Part shown: piece after piece, positions 33,012 to 43,201 of the stretch | Position numbering within the stretch: the first letter of the stretch is position 1 | How the letters are laid out: each line of letters begins with the position of its first letter | Source of the DNA: Paenibacillus dendritiformis | Lineage (GTDB): Bacteria > Bacillota > Bacilli > Paenibacillales > Paenibacillaceae | Assembly: GCF_945605565.1 (NCBI RefSeq) | Contig: NZ_OX216966.1 | Location: 1,671,501 to 1,735,500 of the forward strand | Length of the DNA: 64,000 nt | Reading direction: 5' to 3' | The notes under the pieces: model-generated | Seen by the model: the letters and a program-made list of their open reading frames with translations, nothing else | The model's database searches: none | Told to the model about the DNA's origin: nothing | Position numbers and translations under genes: made by a program

Positions 33012-33422
33012 ATGCATTTTCCTTCAATAGAGAGCTTGATCCCGCATCGAGCCCCTTTTCTGTTTGTCGATCGGCTGATTCATTTGGAAAAAGGAAAAAA
33101 GGCAGTCGGGATCAAGCATATTTCGTTAAGCGAGCCGTATTTGCTGGAGGCCGGGGGGAAGAACGTGTTTCCCGGCACGCTTGTCTTGGAAGCGCTGGCT
33201 CAAGTGAGCGCCATCGCCGAAGGGAAGGAAGCCGCGGACGGATCTTTGCCGCTCTTGGCAGGCTTGAACGGCTTCGAGTTCACCCGTCCGGTCTATGCGG
33301 GCGACACGCTGCGGCTGGAGGCGGAAATTATCCGCAAACGTAGAGGCTTCGCCATTTCCACAGGAACGATCTGGATCGGCGAGAGCATGGCCGCGCAAGG
33401 AGAAATCTTGTCAAAAGACTAA
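33012..33422 (+). CDS. Hotdog-fold 3-hydroxyacyl-ACP dehydratase (FabZ-like)
   Basis: A 136-residue hotdog protein. LIPHRAPFLFVDR carries the catalytic His of FabZ and FPGTLVLEALAQ the catalytic Glu. It would remove water from a 3-hydroxyacyl-ACP to give a trans-2-enoyl chain. It lies 4 nt after the ketosynthase and shares its transcript. With the ketosynthase it could add one or more C2 units carrying a double bond to the acyl starter. The usual housekeeping fabZ is elsewhere, since this copy is embedded in a secondary-metabolite operon. Confidence 0.8.
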   Translation: MHFPSIESLIPHRAPFLFVDRLIHLEKGKKAVGIKHISLSEPYLLEAGGKNVFPGTLVLEALAQVSAIAEGKEAADGSLPLLAGLNGFEFTRPVYAGDTLRLEAEIIRKRRGFAISTGTIWIGESMAAQGEILSKD

Positions 33423-33439
33423 GTTGGAAGGTGACTTCA

Positions 33440-35401
33440 TTGCAAACCGCAGGAAATCTGGCCATCAATTTGGAGCAGGCTGCTTTGGGACTATTGCTGG
33501 TGCTAGGAATTTTCGTCATCGCCCTGCTCGTTGTAATGGGCAAAACATGGGGGCAAATCGCGCGGCAGGAGCGCAAGTTCGGCTTCGGGGCCAAAACGGC
33601 CATCAAAATCGTGCTGGGACTCATCATCTATGGATTATTTCTCGTCGTCTGGGATCGTGTGCCTGCCCTGCTCAGCAGCGATTATGCATGGGCGCGGCTC
33701 GAGGAGTGGGCTCCGGCCCGCATGGTCTATGTATATTGGCTGGCGCATGCCTTTGCGGGCTTGCTCCTGTTGTATTACGTGATCACGTCATGTTTTCGGA
33801 CCGCTGACGGCAAAAACTTGATCCCGGTCATTCTTGGCAGCTTAATCAGCGGCTTAACCAACACATTTGTCATTTATATCATCAATCAGACCTTCAATTA
33901 CGAGAACAATTTCGTTAACGGCCTGTTCTATTATTTTATTTTCGGATTGCTGGTCCACGTCATTGCCGAACGCTTTATCCGCACCCGGATTGCTATCATC
34001 ACGAATAAGCTCGTGTACGAGAAAAGGGTGCAGCTGATCGATAAGACGCTTCGCATCCCTTTCGAGAGGCTGGAGCATTTCGATAGAGGGAAGATCAATG
34101 CGTGCCTGAATAACGATACCGAGAAAATCAGCGAAGGCATGCATATCGCCGTTACCGGCGTGACCAGCATGGTGACGATTTTCTTCTGCCTGATTTACTT
34201 GGGCATGATGAGCATTTGGGGGCTGCTGCTGTCGCTTGGAATCATCGTCGTCACCGTCGTCATCAATCTGATCATCGGCGGCCAGGCCCACAAATTGTAC
34301 GAGCAAACCCGCGATATTCAAAATGTGTTCTTCAACTACATCCATGATCTGCTGCACGGCTTTAAAGAGCTGACGATGAACAAAAAGAGAAAGAAAGATT
34401 TTCAGCGCGGAATGGAAGGCGCCTGCGACGATTACCGGAATAAAGGAATGAAGGCCGATTTGAAATTCGCCAACGCCTTCATCGTGGAAGATTTAATCTT
34501 TCTCTCGGTCGTCGGATTAGTAGCCTTCGTGTTCCCGCTGCTTTTTGCGGAAATCCGCGGCGAGGTGCTCTATAACTACATTTTTATTTTTCTATATATG
34601 ACAGGACCCGTAACTTATTTGCTCTATTCCTTTCCGCAAATTTTGCAAATCCAGGTGAGCTGGAAACGGATCCAGGCCTTATTGAAGGAAGTCACGGAGC
34701 TGGAGGAACAGGGCTATGAAGAAGCCGGTCCGTCCGTGCCAGCTTCCTCCGCGGCCTTGAAGCTGGAGCTGGATGGGGTCAAGTATGCGTATAAGCATGC
34801 CGAGGGCGACCAGTTCTCCATCGGGCCTATCGATTACGAGTTCCGTTCGGGCGAAGTGACGTTCATTACGGGCGGGAACGGAAGCGGCAAATCGACCCTG
34901 GCCAAAATTGTGACGGGGCTGTACCGGCCGGATGAAGGAACGGTCAAGATCAACGGCGTCCCCCAGGATCCGGGAAGCATCCGGGAGCATATTTCGGCGA
35001 TTTTCAGCGACTTTTATCTGTTCGACCGGTTATACGGCATCGATATCCAGGGACGGGAAGAAGAAATTCAACGGCTGCTGGAAATTCTCCAAATCAATGA
35101 CAAGGTCCAGATTACGCAGGGAGAATTCAGCACGACCAAATTATCGACGGGACAAAAAAAGCGCCTCGCTCTTCTGGTCGCTTATTTGGAGGATCGCCCG
35201 ATCTGCTTGTTCGACGAGTGGGCTGCCGATCAAGATCCTGAATACCGGAAGTACTTCTACCTTCACCTGCTCCCCGAATTGAAGAAGCGGGGGAAATGCG
35301 TCATCGCCATCACGCATGATGACGGCTATTTCCATACGGCCGATCATGTCATCAAGATGGAGCTGGGCAAGCTGACCGGCTTAGAGGTGCGGAACGCCTA
35401 A
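33440..35401 (+). CDS. Peptide-export ABC transporter (membrane plus ATPase)
   Basis: A 653-residue half-transporter. An extended N-terminal region has about two helices (16-40, 60-80) and further helices near 105 and 135-180, then the canonical ABC membrane domain to about 410. The ATPase has Walker A GGNGSGKST, signature KLSTGQKKRL and Walker B ICLFDEW; the D after Walker B is followed by AADQDPEYR. The pattern is that of cyclic-peptide/siderophore exporters of the SyrD/PvdE type found beside NRPS genes. It probably exports the product. TTG 33440 is preferred over GTG 33431 because GGAAGGTG (33426-33433) is then 6 nt upstream. Confidence 0.8.
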   Translation: MQTAGNLAINLEQAALGLLLVLGIFVIALLVVMGKTWGQIARQERKFGFGAKTAIKIVLGLIIYGLFLVVWDRVPALLSSDYAWARLEEWAPARMVYVYWLAHAFAGLLLLYYVITSCFRTADGKNLIPVILGSLISGLTNTFVIYIINQTFNYENNFVNGLFYYFIFGLLVHVIAERFIRTRIAIITNKLVYEKRVQLIDKTLRIPFERLEHFDRGKINACLNNDTEKISEGMHIAVTGVTSMVTIFFCLIYLGMMSIWGLLLSLGIIVVTVVINLIIGGQAHKLYEQTRDIQNVFFNYIHDLLHGFKELTMNKKRKKDFQRGMEGACDDYRNKGMKADLKFANAFIVEDLIFLSVVGLVAFVFPLLFAEIRGEVLYNYIFIFLYMTGPVTYLLYSFPQILQIQVSWKRIQALLKEVTELEEQGYEEAGPSVPASSAALKLELDGVKYAYKHAEGDQFSIGPIDYEFRSGEVTFITGGNGSGKSTLAKIVTGLYRPDEGTVKINGVPQDPGSIREHISAIFSDFYLFDRLYGIDIQGREEEIQRLLEILQINDKVQITQGEFSTTKLSTGQKKRLALLVAYLEDRPICLFDEWAADQDPEYRKYFYLHLLPELKKRGKCVIAITHDDGYFHTADHVIKMELGKLTGLEVRNA

Positions 35402-35424
35402 ATACAGTGCGGAGGGATGCGCGG

Positions 35425-38400
35425 ATGGAGAACTATTTTCCCTTATCCTATGGACAAAAGGGCATCTGGTATGTAGAGCAGCTGTATCCTCATACCAGCA
35501 TTTCTAACAATGGAGCGGTAATCAAGCTGAACTCCGGGGAAGGTATCGACTTCCCCGGCCTGAATCAAGCCATTCAAGCCTACATTGCAGCCAATGACAA
35601 CATACGGCTGCGAATAAGCGGACGGCATACAGGCGAGCCGATGCAATATATAGCCGCATACACGCAAGCGGAAGTGCCTTTATTGGATTACAGCGGGGCG
35701 GAGGAGCGGGAGGCGGCTATCCAGGAACGGATTTACGCCCAACTGAATACGCCGTTTCCGCTGTTCGACGCGGATTTGTTTTATTTCGCCATCTTCAAGC
35801 TGAGTGACAAGGACGCCTGGGTATATCTCAATATCCACCATGTCATCTCGGATGCGGTATCGGTCATGCACGCGATTACGAGCATTCTTGATATTTACCT
35901 GGACATCCGGCGCGGAGCGGAAGGACAGCCGAAGCCCTATGCCTCCTTTCTGGAGTATATGGAGCATGAAAAGCAATATGAAAGCAGTGCGCGATTCAGG
36001 AAGGACCGCGACTATTGGGAGAACATGTTCGCAACGTCGCCGGAGGTGACCTCTCTCAAGCCGACCGACTTTTACCGTACAAATCCGGCGTCGAAGCGTA
36101 AAACGGTAGTCGTCCCGGAAGACAGCCGGCGGTTGTTGGACAGTTACGCGCAAGAACATCAGGTCTCGATATTGAATCTTTTTCTATCTGCCATATTCAT
36201 CTACCTGCATAAAATGACATCCAAAACGGATATCGTCATCGGGACGATGTACGCGAACAGAACCCGGCCGAAGGAAAAAGACTTGTTCGGCATGATCGTC
36301 AGCACGATCCCTCTTCGTTCCGGCGTGAACCCGAATATGGCATACCAGGATTATTTGAAGACGTTGTCCGTTCAGCAATTGGGCATGATGCGGCACCAAA
36401 AGTATCCGTATCCTTTGATTTTGAATTCATGGAGAGAGCGCCATCAGGAAACGGGCTATTTGTATTCCATTTCCTTTCAGCATATCGAGTTGAATTTGCC
36501 GCCGAAGGACGGCATTCATTATGAAGTCGACTTTCTGTATAACCAGGCCGAGATCAATGACCTGGCTTTCCATCTCATCCGGCACGGGAAAAAGGAGAAT
36601 ATGCTCAGCTTCGACATAGATTATCGCATCGAGCTGTTCTCTGATTCCGAAATCGACCAGATGATGTCCCATATTATGACCCTGCTTCACAATGCGGTGT
36701 CCTCTCCCGAGCGAAAAATCGCCGAGCTCGACATGCTTACCGAGCAGGAACGGCAGGCATACCTGGATTCTTCGCATTCGACACGGCGCAGCTACGACCT
36801 TACCCGTCCTTTTCACTGCCTGTTCGAACGGCAGGCCGCACAGTCCCCCGACAGCGTGGCGGTCGTATGCGGGGAGCGGACACTGACATACGAGCAGCTG
36901 AATTCCAGGGCGAATCAAGTGGCGCGGTACCTGCGCAGAAGAGGAGTCGTACCGGAGAGCCGGGTCGGGATATTGGCCGATCGCTCCTTCGCCATGGTCA
37001 TCGGGGCGCTGGCGGTCATGAAGGCGGGCGGAGCGTACGTGCCGATCGATCCCGAATATCCGCTGGAGCGCATTCAAGCCATCCTGCGGGATAGCGAGGC
37101 GGGGCTTCTGCTGTGCGAGCAGGGGCTTATCGATCCGGACGAGGTTCCTGCCGAAGCCGTATATTTCGAACAGCCGGAGATTGAGGCGGAGCGCCGGGAC
37201 GACCCGGAGAACCGGAATACGCCGGACGACCTATGCTATGTCATCTACACTTCGGGAACGACTGGCACCCCCAAAGGGGTAATGATCGAGCACCGCAATT
37301 ATGTCAATTTGTCTTTCGCATATCAGGATACATACGGCCTGTCGGAATCGATTCGGCTGCTGCAGCTGGCGAGCTTTGCCTTCGACGTATTCGCCGGAGA
37401 CATGGCCCGGGCGTTATTGAACGGAGGACAACTGGTGCTGTGCCCTGCGGCAGTCAAAACGGATCCCTTGGCGCTGTACCGGATGCTGGAAGAGCACCGG
37501 ATTACGATGATGGAATCGACGCCGGCTTTGATTGTCCCGTTTTTGGACTACATATACGAGAACCGAATGGCCCTATCTTCCCTCCGGCTGATCGTGATGG
37601 GGGCCGACAGTTGTCCGGCGGAAGATTTCAAGCGCTTGATCGGACGCTTCGGAAGCCGCGTCACCATCTTGAACACATACGGCGTGACCGAAGCGACGGT
37701 GGAGACGAGCGTGTACGACGTGGAGCCGGAAGCCATTGCCGACTCGGGCATTACCCCGATCGGGAAGCCGCTTCCGAATATGTCCATGTATATCATGAAC
37801 GAGCATGGCAACCTCCTCCCTCCGGGAGTCATCGGGGAACTGTACATCGGCGGGCTGGGAGTCGGACGCGGTTATTTGAATAAGCCGGAGCTTACGGCGG
37901 ACAAATTCATTCCGCACCCATATTCGCCTTCCGAGAGGCTGTATAAGACCGGAGATATGGCCAAATGGCTGCCGGACGGCAACATTCACTTTGTGGGCCG
38001 CAATGATGATCAAGTCAAAATCCGGGGCTACCGGATCGAATTGGGAGAGGTCGAGTCCAGGCTGCTGCAGTGTGAACCTGTCAAAAAAGCGGTTGTCACC
38101 GCAGCGGAAAGCAAAACCGGACAAAAATATTTGGCCGCTTACTATGAGGCGGAAGCGGAGCTTCCTGCGGAGCGGTTGAAGGAGCATCTGCTAACTCAGC
38201 TGCCTTCCTATATGGTGCCTTCCGTCTTTATGTGGATGGAGCGTCTTCCTCTCACATTGAACAACAAGATCGATCGGAGGGCGCTGCCCGCACCTGATCA
38301 GTGGATGGGCGCCGAGGCGGAGGCTGGCCCGATGACTGACGCGCTTGAACTGGACCTGGCGCAGTTGTGGACAGAGATACTCGGTCAGGATGAGGTAAGC

Positions 38401-41400
38401 AGGTTCGACGACTTCCTTGATCTGGGCGGGCATTCCTTGAAAGCGGCGCTGCTGATTACCCGGATCCAGAAGCGGTTCGGGATTCACATGGCCCTGCGAG
38501 ATCTGTTCCTGAACACGAGGTTCCAGGATATGGCCGCCTTTATCCGCAGCGCGGCGCCCGCGGCTTATGCGCCTATCGCCAAGGCCGAAGCAAGGGACGC
38601 GTATCCGGTAACCGCGGCCCAGCAGAAGCTGTATCTTCTGTCGGCTCTGGCGGACGATTCCATCGTGAACAATATGCCCTTCATCATGAAGATAGAGGGC
38701 AAGCTGGACCGGCAGCGCATGGAGCTGGCGCTGCAGCAGCTGATCCGCCGCCATGAAGCGCTTCGCACGTCGTTCGACATGATCGGCGGAGAGCCCGTCC
38801 AGCGCATTCACGAACAAGTCGAGTTCAGCCTGGCATGCCAGACATGCCAGCCAGAGCAGGCGGAACACATCATCCGCGAATGGATCCGGCCGTTTCCGCT
38901 GCATGAGGCCCCGCTATGGAGATCGCAGCTTCTCCGGCTGGAGGAACGGACGCATTTGTTCATGCTGGACCTGCACCATATCATTTTTGACGGTTTTTCG
39001 CTCCAATTATTTATGCAGGAGCTGCTCCATTTCTACCGGCATGAGGGCGGCGGGGATCTCCCTGCGCCCCGCATCCAATATAAAGATTATGCCGTATGGG
39101 AACAGAGGCGGCTGCGGTCGGGGGAGCTTCAGGCGTCGGAGCAATACTGGCTTGACGCCTTATCCGGGGAGCTTCCGGTTCTTCAATTGCCGACAGATTA
39201 TGCGAGAACGCCGTTTCAAGCTTATGAAGGGGCTTTGTTTGAATTTGATTTGAGCGCGGCTGCGGTGCGGGCGCTGCGGCACACATCCGCCGAGCAAGGG
39301 ATGAGCGTCTACACGATCCTCCTCGCCGCCTACTTCCTTCTTCTACATAAATATACCGGACAGCAAGACGTTGTCGTGGGAACGCCAGCGGCCGGAAGGA
39401 CTCATGCCGATGTGCAGGACGTGCTGGGGATGTTCGTCCGCATGCTGCCGCTTCGGGGCCGGCCGCAGCCCGGCATCTCTTTCCAAACGTTCCTGGAAGA
39501 AGTGAACGGGATCGTCATCGGTGCGCATGATCGCCAGGACTATCCGCTGGAGCTGCTGCAGGACCGTCTTCCCCTGCAGCGGGACCCGAGCCGCCACCCT
39601 GTCTATGAGACAGTCTTTGCGTGGCAGACGGTGGAAGCCTTCTATCACCGGACGGAGGAGCTGGTCTTCTCTCCGTATGAGTTCAGCTATAACGTGTCCA
39701 AGGTGGATCTGACCCTGGAGGGAGCGGAGCTGAACGATACGATCGGCTTCCGCTTCGAGTACAGCACGAGCCTGTTCGCGCGGGAGACGATCGAGCGGAT
39801 GGCCGCGCACTTCGAGCAGATTATCCGGGCGGCGCTGGCGCGGCCGGAGGCGCGCATCGCGGACATCGAGATCGTCACGGACGCGGAGAAGGCGCAGCTG
39901 CTGGGCTCGTTCGCCGGCACGGCGGCGCGCCCCCTGCCGTACCGTACGCTCGCGGAGCAGTTCGAAGCGCAGGCGGAGAAGACGCCGGACGAGCGGGCGG
40001 CCGTGTTCCGGGACGATGTTATGACGTACCGGGAGCTGAACAGCCGGGCGAACCGGCTGGCCCATGCGCTGCGCGCCAAGGGAGTCGGGCCGGACGATCG
40101 CGTCGGCCTGATGACGGCGCCGTCGTTCGGCACGCTTGTCGGCATCGTCGGCATATTGAAGGCCGGCGGCGCTTACGTGCCGATCGACCCCGACTATCCC
40201 GCGGAACGGATCGGCGGGATGCTGGAGGACAGCGGCGCCCGGCTGCTGGTGACGCAGCAGGGGCTGCAGGAGGGGGCCGCGAGCTTTGCGGGCGAGGTGC
40301 TCCTCCTGGAGCATGTGGAGGCTCCGGCGGCCGAAGCGCTGCGCGAGAGCTGCAGGCCCGGTGGCGACGCGATATCCGAGCCCGGCAACCCGGAGCCGGT
40401 GAACGGCCCGGATGATTTGGCCTACGTCATCTATACGTCGGGCTCCACCGGCACGCCCAAGGGCGTCATGATCGAGCACCGCAGCGTGCTGCATCTGGCG
40501 GACTGGTTCGGACGGCTGTACGGCTTGGCGCCGGGGCAGAACGTTCTGCATATGACGAGCAGCTCGTTCGATGTCAGCGTGGAAGAGACGCTGGTATCGC
40601 TGCTGCACGGGGCGAACGTCGTCATCGCCGAGAAGCCGCATATTTTGGTGAGGGAGCAATTTATCCCGTTCCTGAACAAGCATCAGATCCATCTGGCGCA
40701 GTTCGTGCCGGCCACGCTGCAGGAGCTGCTGGCGGATCAGGCGGAGCAGGCGCCGAGCCTGCGGGCGGTGCTCTGCGGCGGGGAGCGGCTGGATCCGGTC
40801 GTCGCGGAGAAAGTGCTGGCGCAAGGGTACCGGCTGTATAACCACTATGGCCCGACGGAGACTACCGTCGACGCGACGCGCTATGCGTGCGTTCCGGGAG
40901 GAAAGGCGCTGCTGGGGCGTCCGGTCGAAGGGACGGAGATCCTTGTGCTCGACAGGCACGGGAAGCTGGCACCGATCGGGGTGCCGGGCGAGCTGTGCAT
41001 CGCGGGAACGGGCCTGGCGCGCGGCTACCTGAACCGCCCGGAACTGACCGCGGAGAAGTTCGTGCCGCACCCGTACAAGACGGGCGAGCGGATGTACCGG
41101 AGCGGCGACGAGGCGAGATGGCTGCCGGACGGCAACCTGGAGTACCTGGGACGCCTCGATCAGCAGGTGAAGGTGCGCGGTTACCGGATCGAGCCGGGCG
41201 AGGTGAGCCACCAGCTGCTCCAGCATCCCGTAGTCAGAGAGGCGCTGGTGACGGCGGAGCGCGAAGAGGGAGGGCATGCCTATTTATGCGCCTACCTCGT
41301 GACGGAGCGGGAGTGCACCGCAACCGAGCTGAGGGCGCATTTGTCGCGCACCATGCCGGAATATATGATCCCGTCGTATTTCGTGAGGCTGGGGCAGTTC

Positions 41401-43131
41401 CCGCTCCTGCCGAACGGGAAGATCGATCTCCAGGCGCTGCCGGCGCCGGACCGGGACCTGGCGGGGACGGAGTACGCCCCGCCGGAGAACGAGATCCAAG
41501 CTATTTTGGCCGAGGTATGGCAGGACGTCCTCGGCGTCGAGCGGATTGGCATCTTGGACCGCTTTTTTGATTACGGCGGCGATTCGATCAAGGCGATCCA
41601 GATTGCGGCCCGGTTGAACCGGCACTCGCTCAAGCTGGAGATGAAGGACTTGTTTTTGCATCCGACGATAGAGCAGCTTTCACCCTTGGTGAAGCGAAAA
41701 GAGCTGCAGTTCGACCAGAGCCCCGTGGAGGGCAGGGTACGGCTCACCCCGATTCAGCATTGGTTTTTCGAGCAAAACTTCCGCAACCGGCAGCAGTGGA
41801 ACCAGGCGGAGATCTTTTTCCGCCAGGAAGGCTTCGATCCCGAGTTGCTCGAACGGGCGCTGCACAAGATCGTTGAGCATCATGACGCGCTCCGTCTCGT
41901 GTTTCATGAGCAGGAGCGCGAGATCGCGCAGATCAACCAGGGCACGGACGGCACCCATTTTACGCTTGAGGTGATGGACCTGCGCGGGCACGCCGATTGG
42001 GCGGAGCGCATCGAAGCCGATGTTCTCCGGCTGCAAGGCGGCATCGATCTGAGCACAGGACCGCTCGTCAAGGCAGGCCTGTATCAGACGGCGGAAGGAG
42101 ACCATCTGGCGATCGTCATTCATCATCTGGCCATTGATGGCGTATCGTGGAGAATCCTCATCGAAGATGTAAGCGCGGCTTATGAAGCGGCAGCAGCCGG
42201 GCAGCCTATCGCACTGCCGGATAAAACCCACTCCTATCAGAGATGGGCGGAGGAACTGAGCGTATTTGCGGCAAGCCGGGCACTGCTTCAGGAAATTCCC
42301 TATTGGGCGAATATCGAGAATGCGCCGGCCGATCCGCTGCCCCAACGGCGCTGCGCCGCATCCAATACGCAGGAGGACAGCGCCACTGTCACCTTCCGCC
42401 TGTCCGCGGACGAGACGGAGTGTTTGCTGAAAAAGGCGAATCAGGCTTACCGCACCGAGCCGAACGATATTTTGCTGGCTGCGCTTGGCCTGGCGTTGAG
42501 AGACTGGGGGAAGATGGAGCGGATCGCGGTGGAATTGGAAGGCCACGGAAGGGAAGAGATCGTTCCCGATCTGGACATTACCCGCACGATAGGCTGGTTT
42601 ACTTCCGCCTTTCCGGTCATTCTGCATCTTTCGCCGGAGGATGATGCCAAGAGCGCGCTTATCCGGACGAAAGAAACGCTCCATCATATCCCGCGCAAAG
42701 GGATAGGCTATGGAGTGCTGAAATATTTGACTCCGCCGCAGCATCTGGGCGGCTTGAACTGGAAGCTGAAGCCGGAGATCAGCTTCAATTATCTCGGCCA
42801 ATTCGGCGGGGAGGAAGAAGGAGCGCTCTTCGCCGCCTCGCCGCTGACGGCGGGCGGTTCCATGCATCGGCTGTCGGAGCGGACCCATGCGCTGGACATT
42901 ACCTCCGTGACCATGGAGGGGCGGCTGCTTACAGCGATTCAATATAACAGCCGGGAATATTCCGAGCACGACATGCAGGAGCTGGCGGAACAGTACCGGA
43001 ACCAGCTTCTGCATCTGATAGATCACTGCATGAGCATCGACGAGGGCGGGCTGACGCCGAGCGATCTCGACGATCAGGAACTGACGGTGGAAGAACTGGA
43101 CGATATTTTGGAACTGGTCAAGGAGTTATAA
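35425..43131 (+). CDS. Two-module non-ribosomal peptide synthetase C-A-T-C-A-T-E
   Basis: 2568 residues. C1 (about 1-440) has HHVISDA, so the usual final Gly is Ala. A1 (455-960) carries YTSGTTGTPKG; its specificity residues read D-V-G-E-I-M-T-V-E-(K), close to Orn/Dab codes. T1 is LGGHSLKA near 1000. C2 (1058-1490; HHIIFDG) is followed by A2 (1490-2010), read D-V-E-Q-L-G-H-V-D-(K), for which I know no match. T2 is YGGDSIKA near 2050, the form used before epimerases. E (2105-2540) has HHLAIDGVSW, EGHGREE, TIGWFT and FNYLGQF, so residue 2 becomes D. An N-terminal C domain implies an acylated first residue. GGAGG precedes ATG 35425; GTG 35407 is less likely. Confidence 0.93.
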   Translation: MENYFPLSYGQKGIWYVEQLYPHTSISNNGAVIKLNSGEGIDFPGLNQAIQAYIAANDNIRLRISGRHTGEPMQYIAAYTQAEVPLLDYSGAEEREAAIQERIYAQLNTPFPLFDADLFYFAIFKLSDKDAWVYLNIHHVISDAVSVMHAITSILDIYLDIRRGAEGQPKPYASFLEYMEHEKQYESSARFRKDRDYWENMFATSPEVTSLKPTDFYRTNPASKRKTVVVPEDSRRLLDSYAQEHQVSILNLFLSAIFIYLHKMTSKTDIVIGTMYANRTRPKEKDLFGMIVSTIPLRSGVNPNMAYQDYLKTLSVQQLGMMRHQKYPYPLILNSWRERHQETGYLYSISFQHIELNLPPKDGIHYEVDFLYNQAEINDLAFHLIRHGKKENMLSFDIDYRIELFSDSEIDQMMSHIMTLLHNAVSSPERKIAELDMLTEQERQAYLDSSHSTRRSYDLTRPFHCLFERQAAQSPDSVAVVCGERTLTYEQLNSRANQVARYLRRRGVVPESRVGILADRSFAMVIGALAVMKAGGAYVPIDPEYPLERIQAILRDSEAGLLLCEQGLIDPDEVPAEAVYFEQPEIEAERRDDPENRNTPDDLCYVIYTSGTTGTPKGVMIEHRNYVNLSFAYQDTYGLSESIRLLQLASFAFDVFAGDMARALLNGGQLVLCPAAVKTDPLALYRMLEEHRITMMESTPALIVPFLDYIYENRMALSSLRLIVMGADSCPAEDFKRLIGRFGSRVTILNTYGVTEATVETSVYDVEPEAIADSGITPIGKPLPNMSMYIMNEHGNLLPPGVIGELYIGGLGVGRGYLNKPELTADKFIPHPYSPSERLYKTGDMAKWLPDGNIHFVGRNDDQVKIRGYRIELGEVESRLLQCEPVKKAVVTAAESKTGQKYLAAYYEAEAELPAERLKEHLLTQLPSYMVPSVFMWMERLPLTLNNKIDRRALPAPDQWMGAEAEAGPMTDALELDLAQLWTEILGQDEVSRFDDFLDLGGHSLKAALLITRIQKRFGIHMALRDLFLNTRFQDMAAFIRSAAPAAYAPIAKAEARDAYPVTAAQQKLYLLSALADDSIVNNMPFIMKIEGKLDRQRMELALQQLIRRHEALRTSFDMIGGEPVQRIHEQVEFSLACQTCQPEQAEHIIREWIRPFPLHEAPLWRSQLLRLEERTHLFMLDLHHIIFDGFSLQLFMQELLHFYRHEGGGDLPAPRIQYKDYAVWEQRRLRSGELQASEQYWLDALSGELPVLQLPTDYARTPFQAYEGALFEFDLSAAAVRALRHTSAEQGMSVYTILLAAYFLLLHKYTGQQDVVVGTPAAGRTHADVQDVLGMFVRMLPLRGRPQPGISFQTFLEEVNGIVIGAHDRQDYPLELLQDRLPLQRDPSRHPVYETVFAWQTVEAFYHRTEELVFSPYEFSYNVSKVDLTLEGAELNDTIGFRFEYSTSLFARETIERMAAHFEQIIRAALARPEARIADIEIVTDAEKAQLLGSFAGTAARPLPYRTLAEQFEAQAEKTPDERAAVFRDDVMTYRELNSRANRLAHALRAKGVGPDDRVGLMTAPSFGTLVGIVGILKAGGAYVPIDPDYPAERIGGMLEDSGARLLVTQQGLQEGAASFAGEVLLLEHVEAPAAEALRESCRPGGDAISEPGNPEPVNGPDDLAYVIYTSGSTGTPKGVMIEHRSVLHLADWFGRLYGLAPGQNVLHMTSSSFDVSVEETLVSLLHGANVVIAEKPHILVREQFIPFLNKHQIHLAQFVPATLQELLADQAEQAPSLRAVLCGGERLDPVVAEKVLAQGYRLYNHYGPTETTVDATRYACVPGGKALLGRPVEGTEILVLDRHGKLAPIGVPGELCIAGTGLARGYLNRPELTAEKFVPHPYKTGERMYRSGDEARWLPDGNLEYLGRLDQQVKVRGYRIEPGEVSHQLLQHPVVREALVTAEREEGGHAYLCAYLVTERECTATELRAHLSRTMPEYMIPSYFVRLGQFPLLPNGKIDLQALPAPDRDLAGTEYAPPENEIQAILAEVWQDVLGVERIGILDRFFDYGGDSIKAIQIAARLNRHSLKLEMKDLFLHPTIEQLSPLVKRKELQFDQSPVEGRVRLTPIQHWFFEQNFRNRQQWNQAEIFFRQEGFDPELLERALHKIVEHHDALRLVFHEQEREIAQINQGTDGTHFTLEVMDLRGHADWAERIEADVLRLQGGIDLSTGPLVKAGLYQTAEGDHLAIVIHHLAIDGVSWRILIEDVSAAYEAAAAGQPIALPDKTHSYQRWAEELSVFAASRALLQEIPYWANIENAPADPLPQRRCAASNTQEDSATVTFRLSADETECLLKKANQAYRTEPNDILLAALGLALRDWGKMERIAVELEGHGREEIVPDLDITRTIGWFTSAFPVILHLSPEDDAKSALIRTKETLHHIPRKGIGYGVLKYLTPPQHLGGLNWKLKPEISFNYLGQFGGEEEGALFAASPLTAGGSMHRLSERTHALDITSVTMEGRLLTAIQYNSREYSEHDMQELAEQYRNQLLHLIDHCMSIDEGGLTPSDLDDQELTVEELDDILELVKEL
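39751..41450 (+). repeat. Duplicated A-domain segment, copy 1
   Basis: From the end of C2 through A2, the DNA is almost identical to 47528-49227. The offset is 7777 nt at both ends, so there is no net insertion or deletion across about 1.7 kb. Flanks on both sides diverge abruptly. Confidence 0.85.
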
Positions 43132-43138
43132 AGACTGT

Positions 43139-43166
43139 GGAAGGAGAGGCAGCCGCCCCTCCTTCC
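43139..43166 (+). other. GC-rich hairpin between the two NRPS genes
   Basis: GGAAGGAG pairs with CTCCTTCC around a GC-rich 12-nt loop. No T-run follows, so it is probably not a terminator; it could stabilise or mark processing of the long transcript. Confidence 0.45.
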
Positions 43167-43201
43167 GCTTCCAATACGCGATGGGTCAGGAGTGAGCTTC
43201 A

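Noticed and set aside
39343..41277. A 644-codon open frame on the minus strand
   Set aside because: It is the reverse shadow of the GC-rich NRPS A2 domain. Its product is Arg/Leu/His-rich with no family motif, and the same shadow recurs opposite the duplicated A4 domain.
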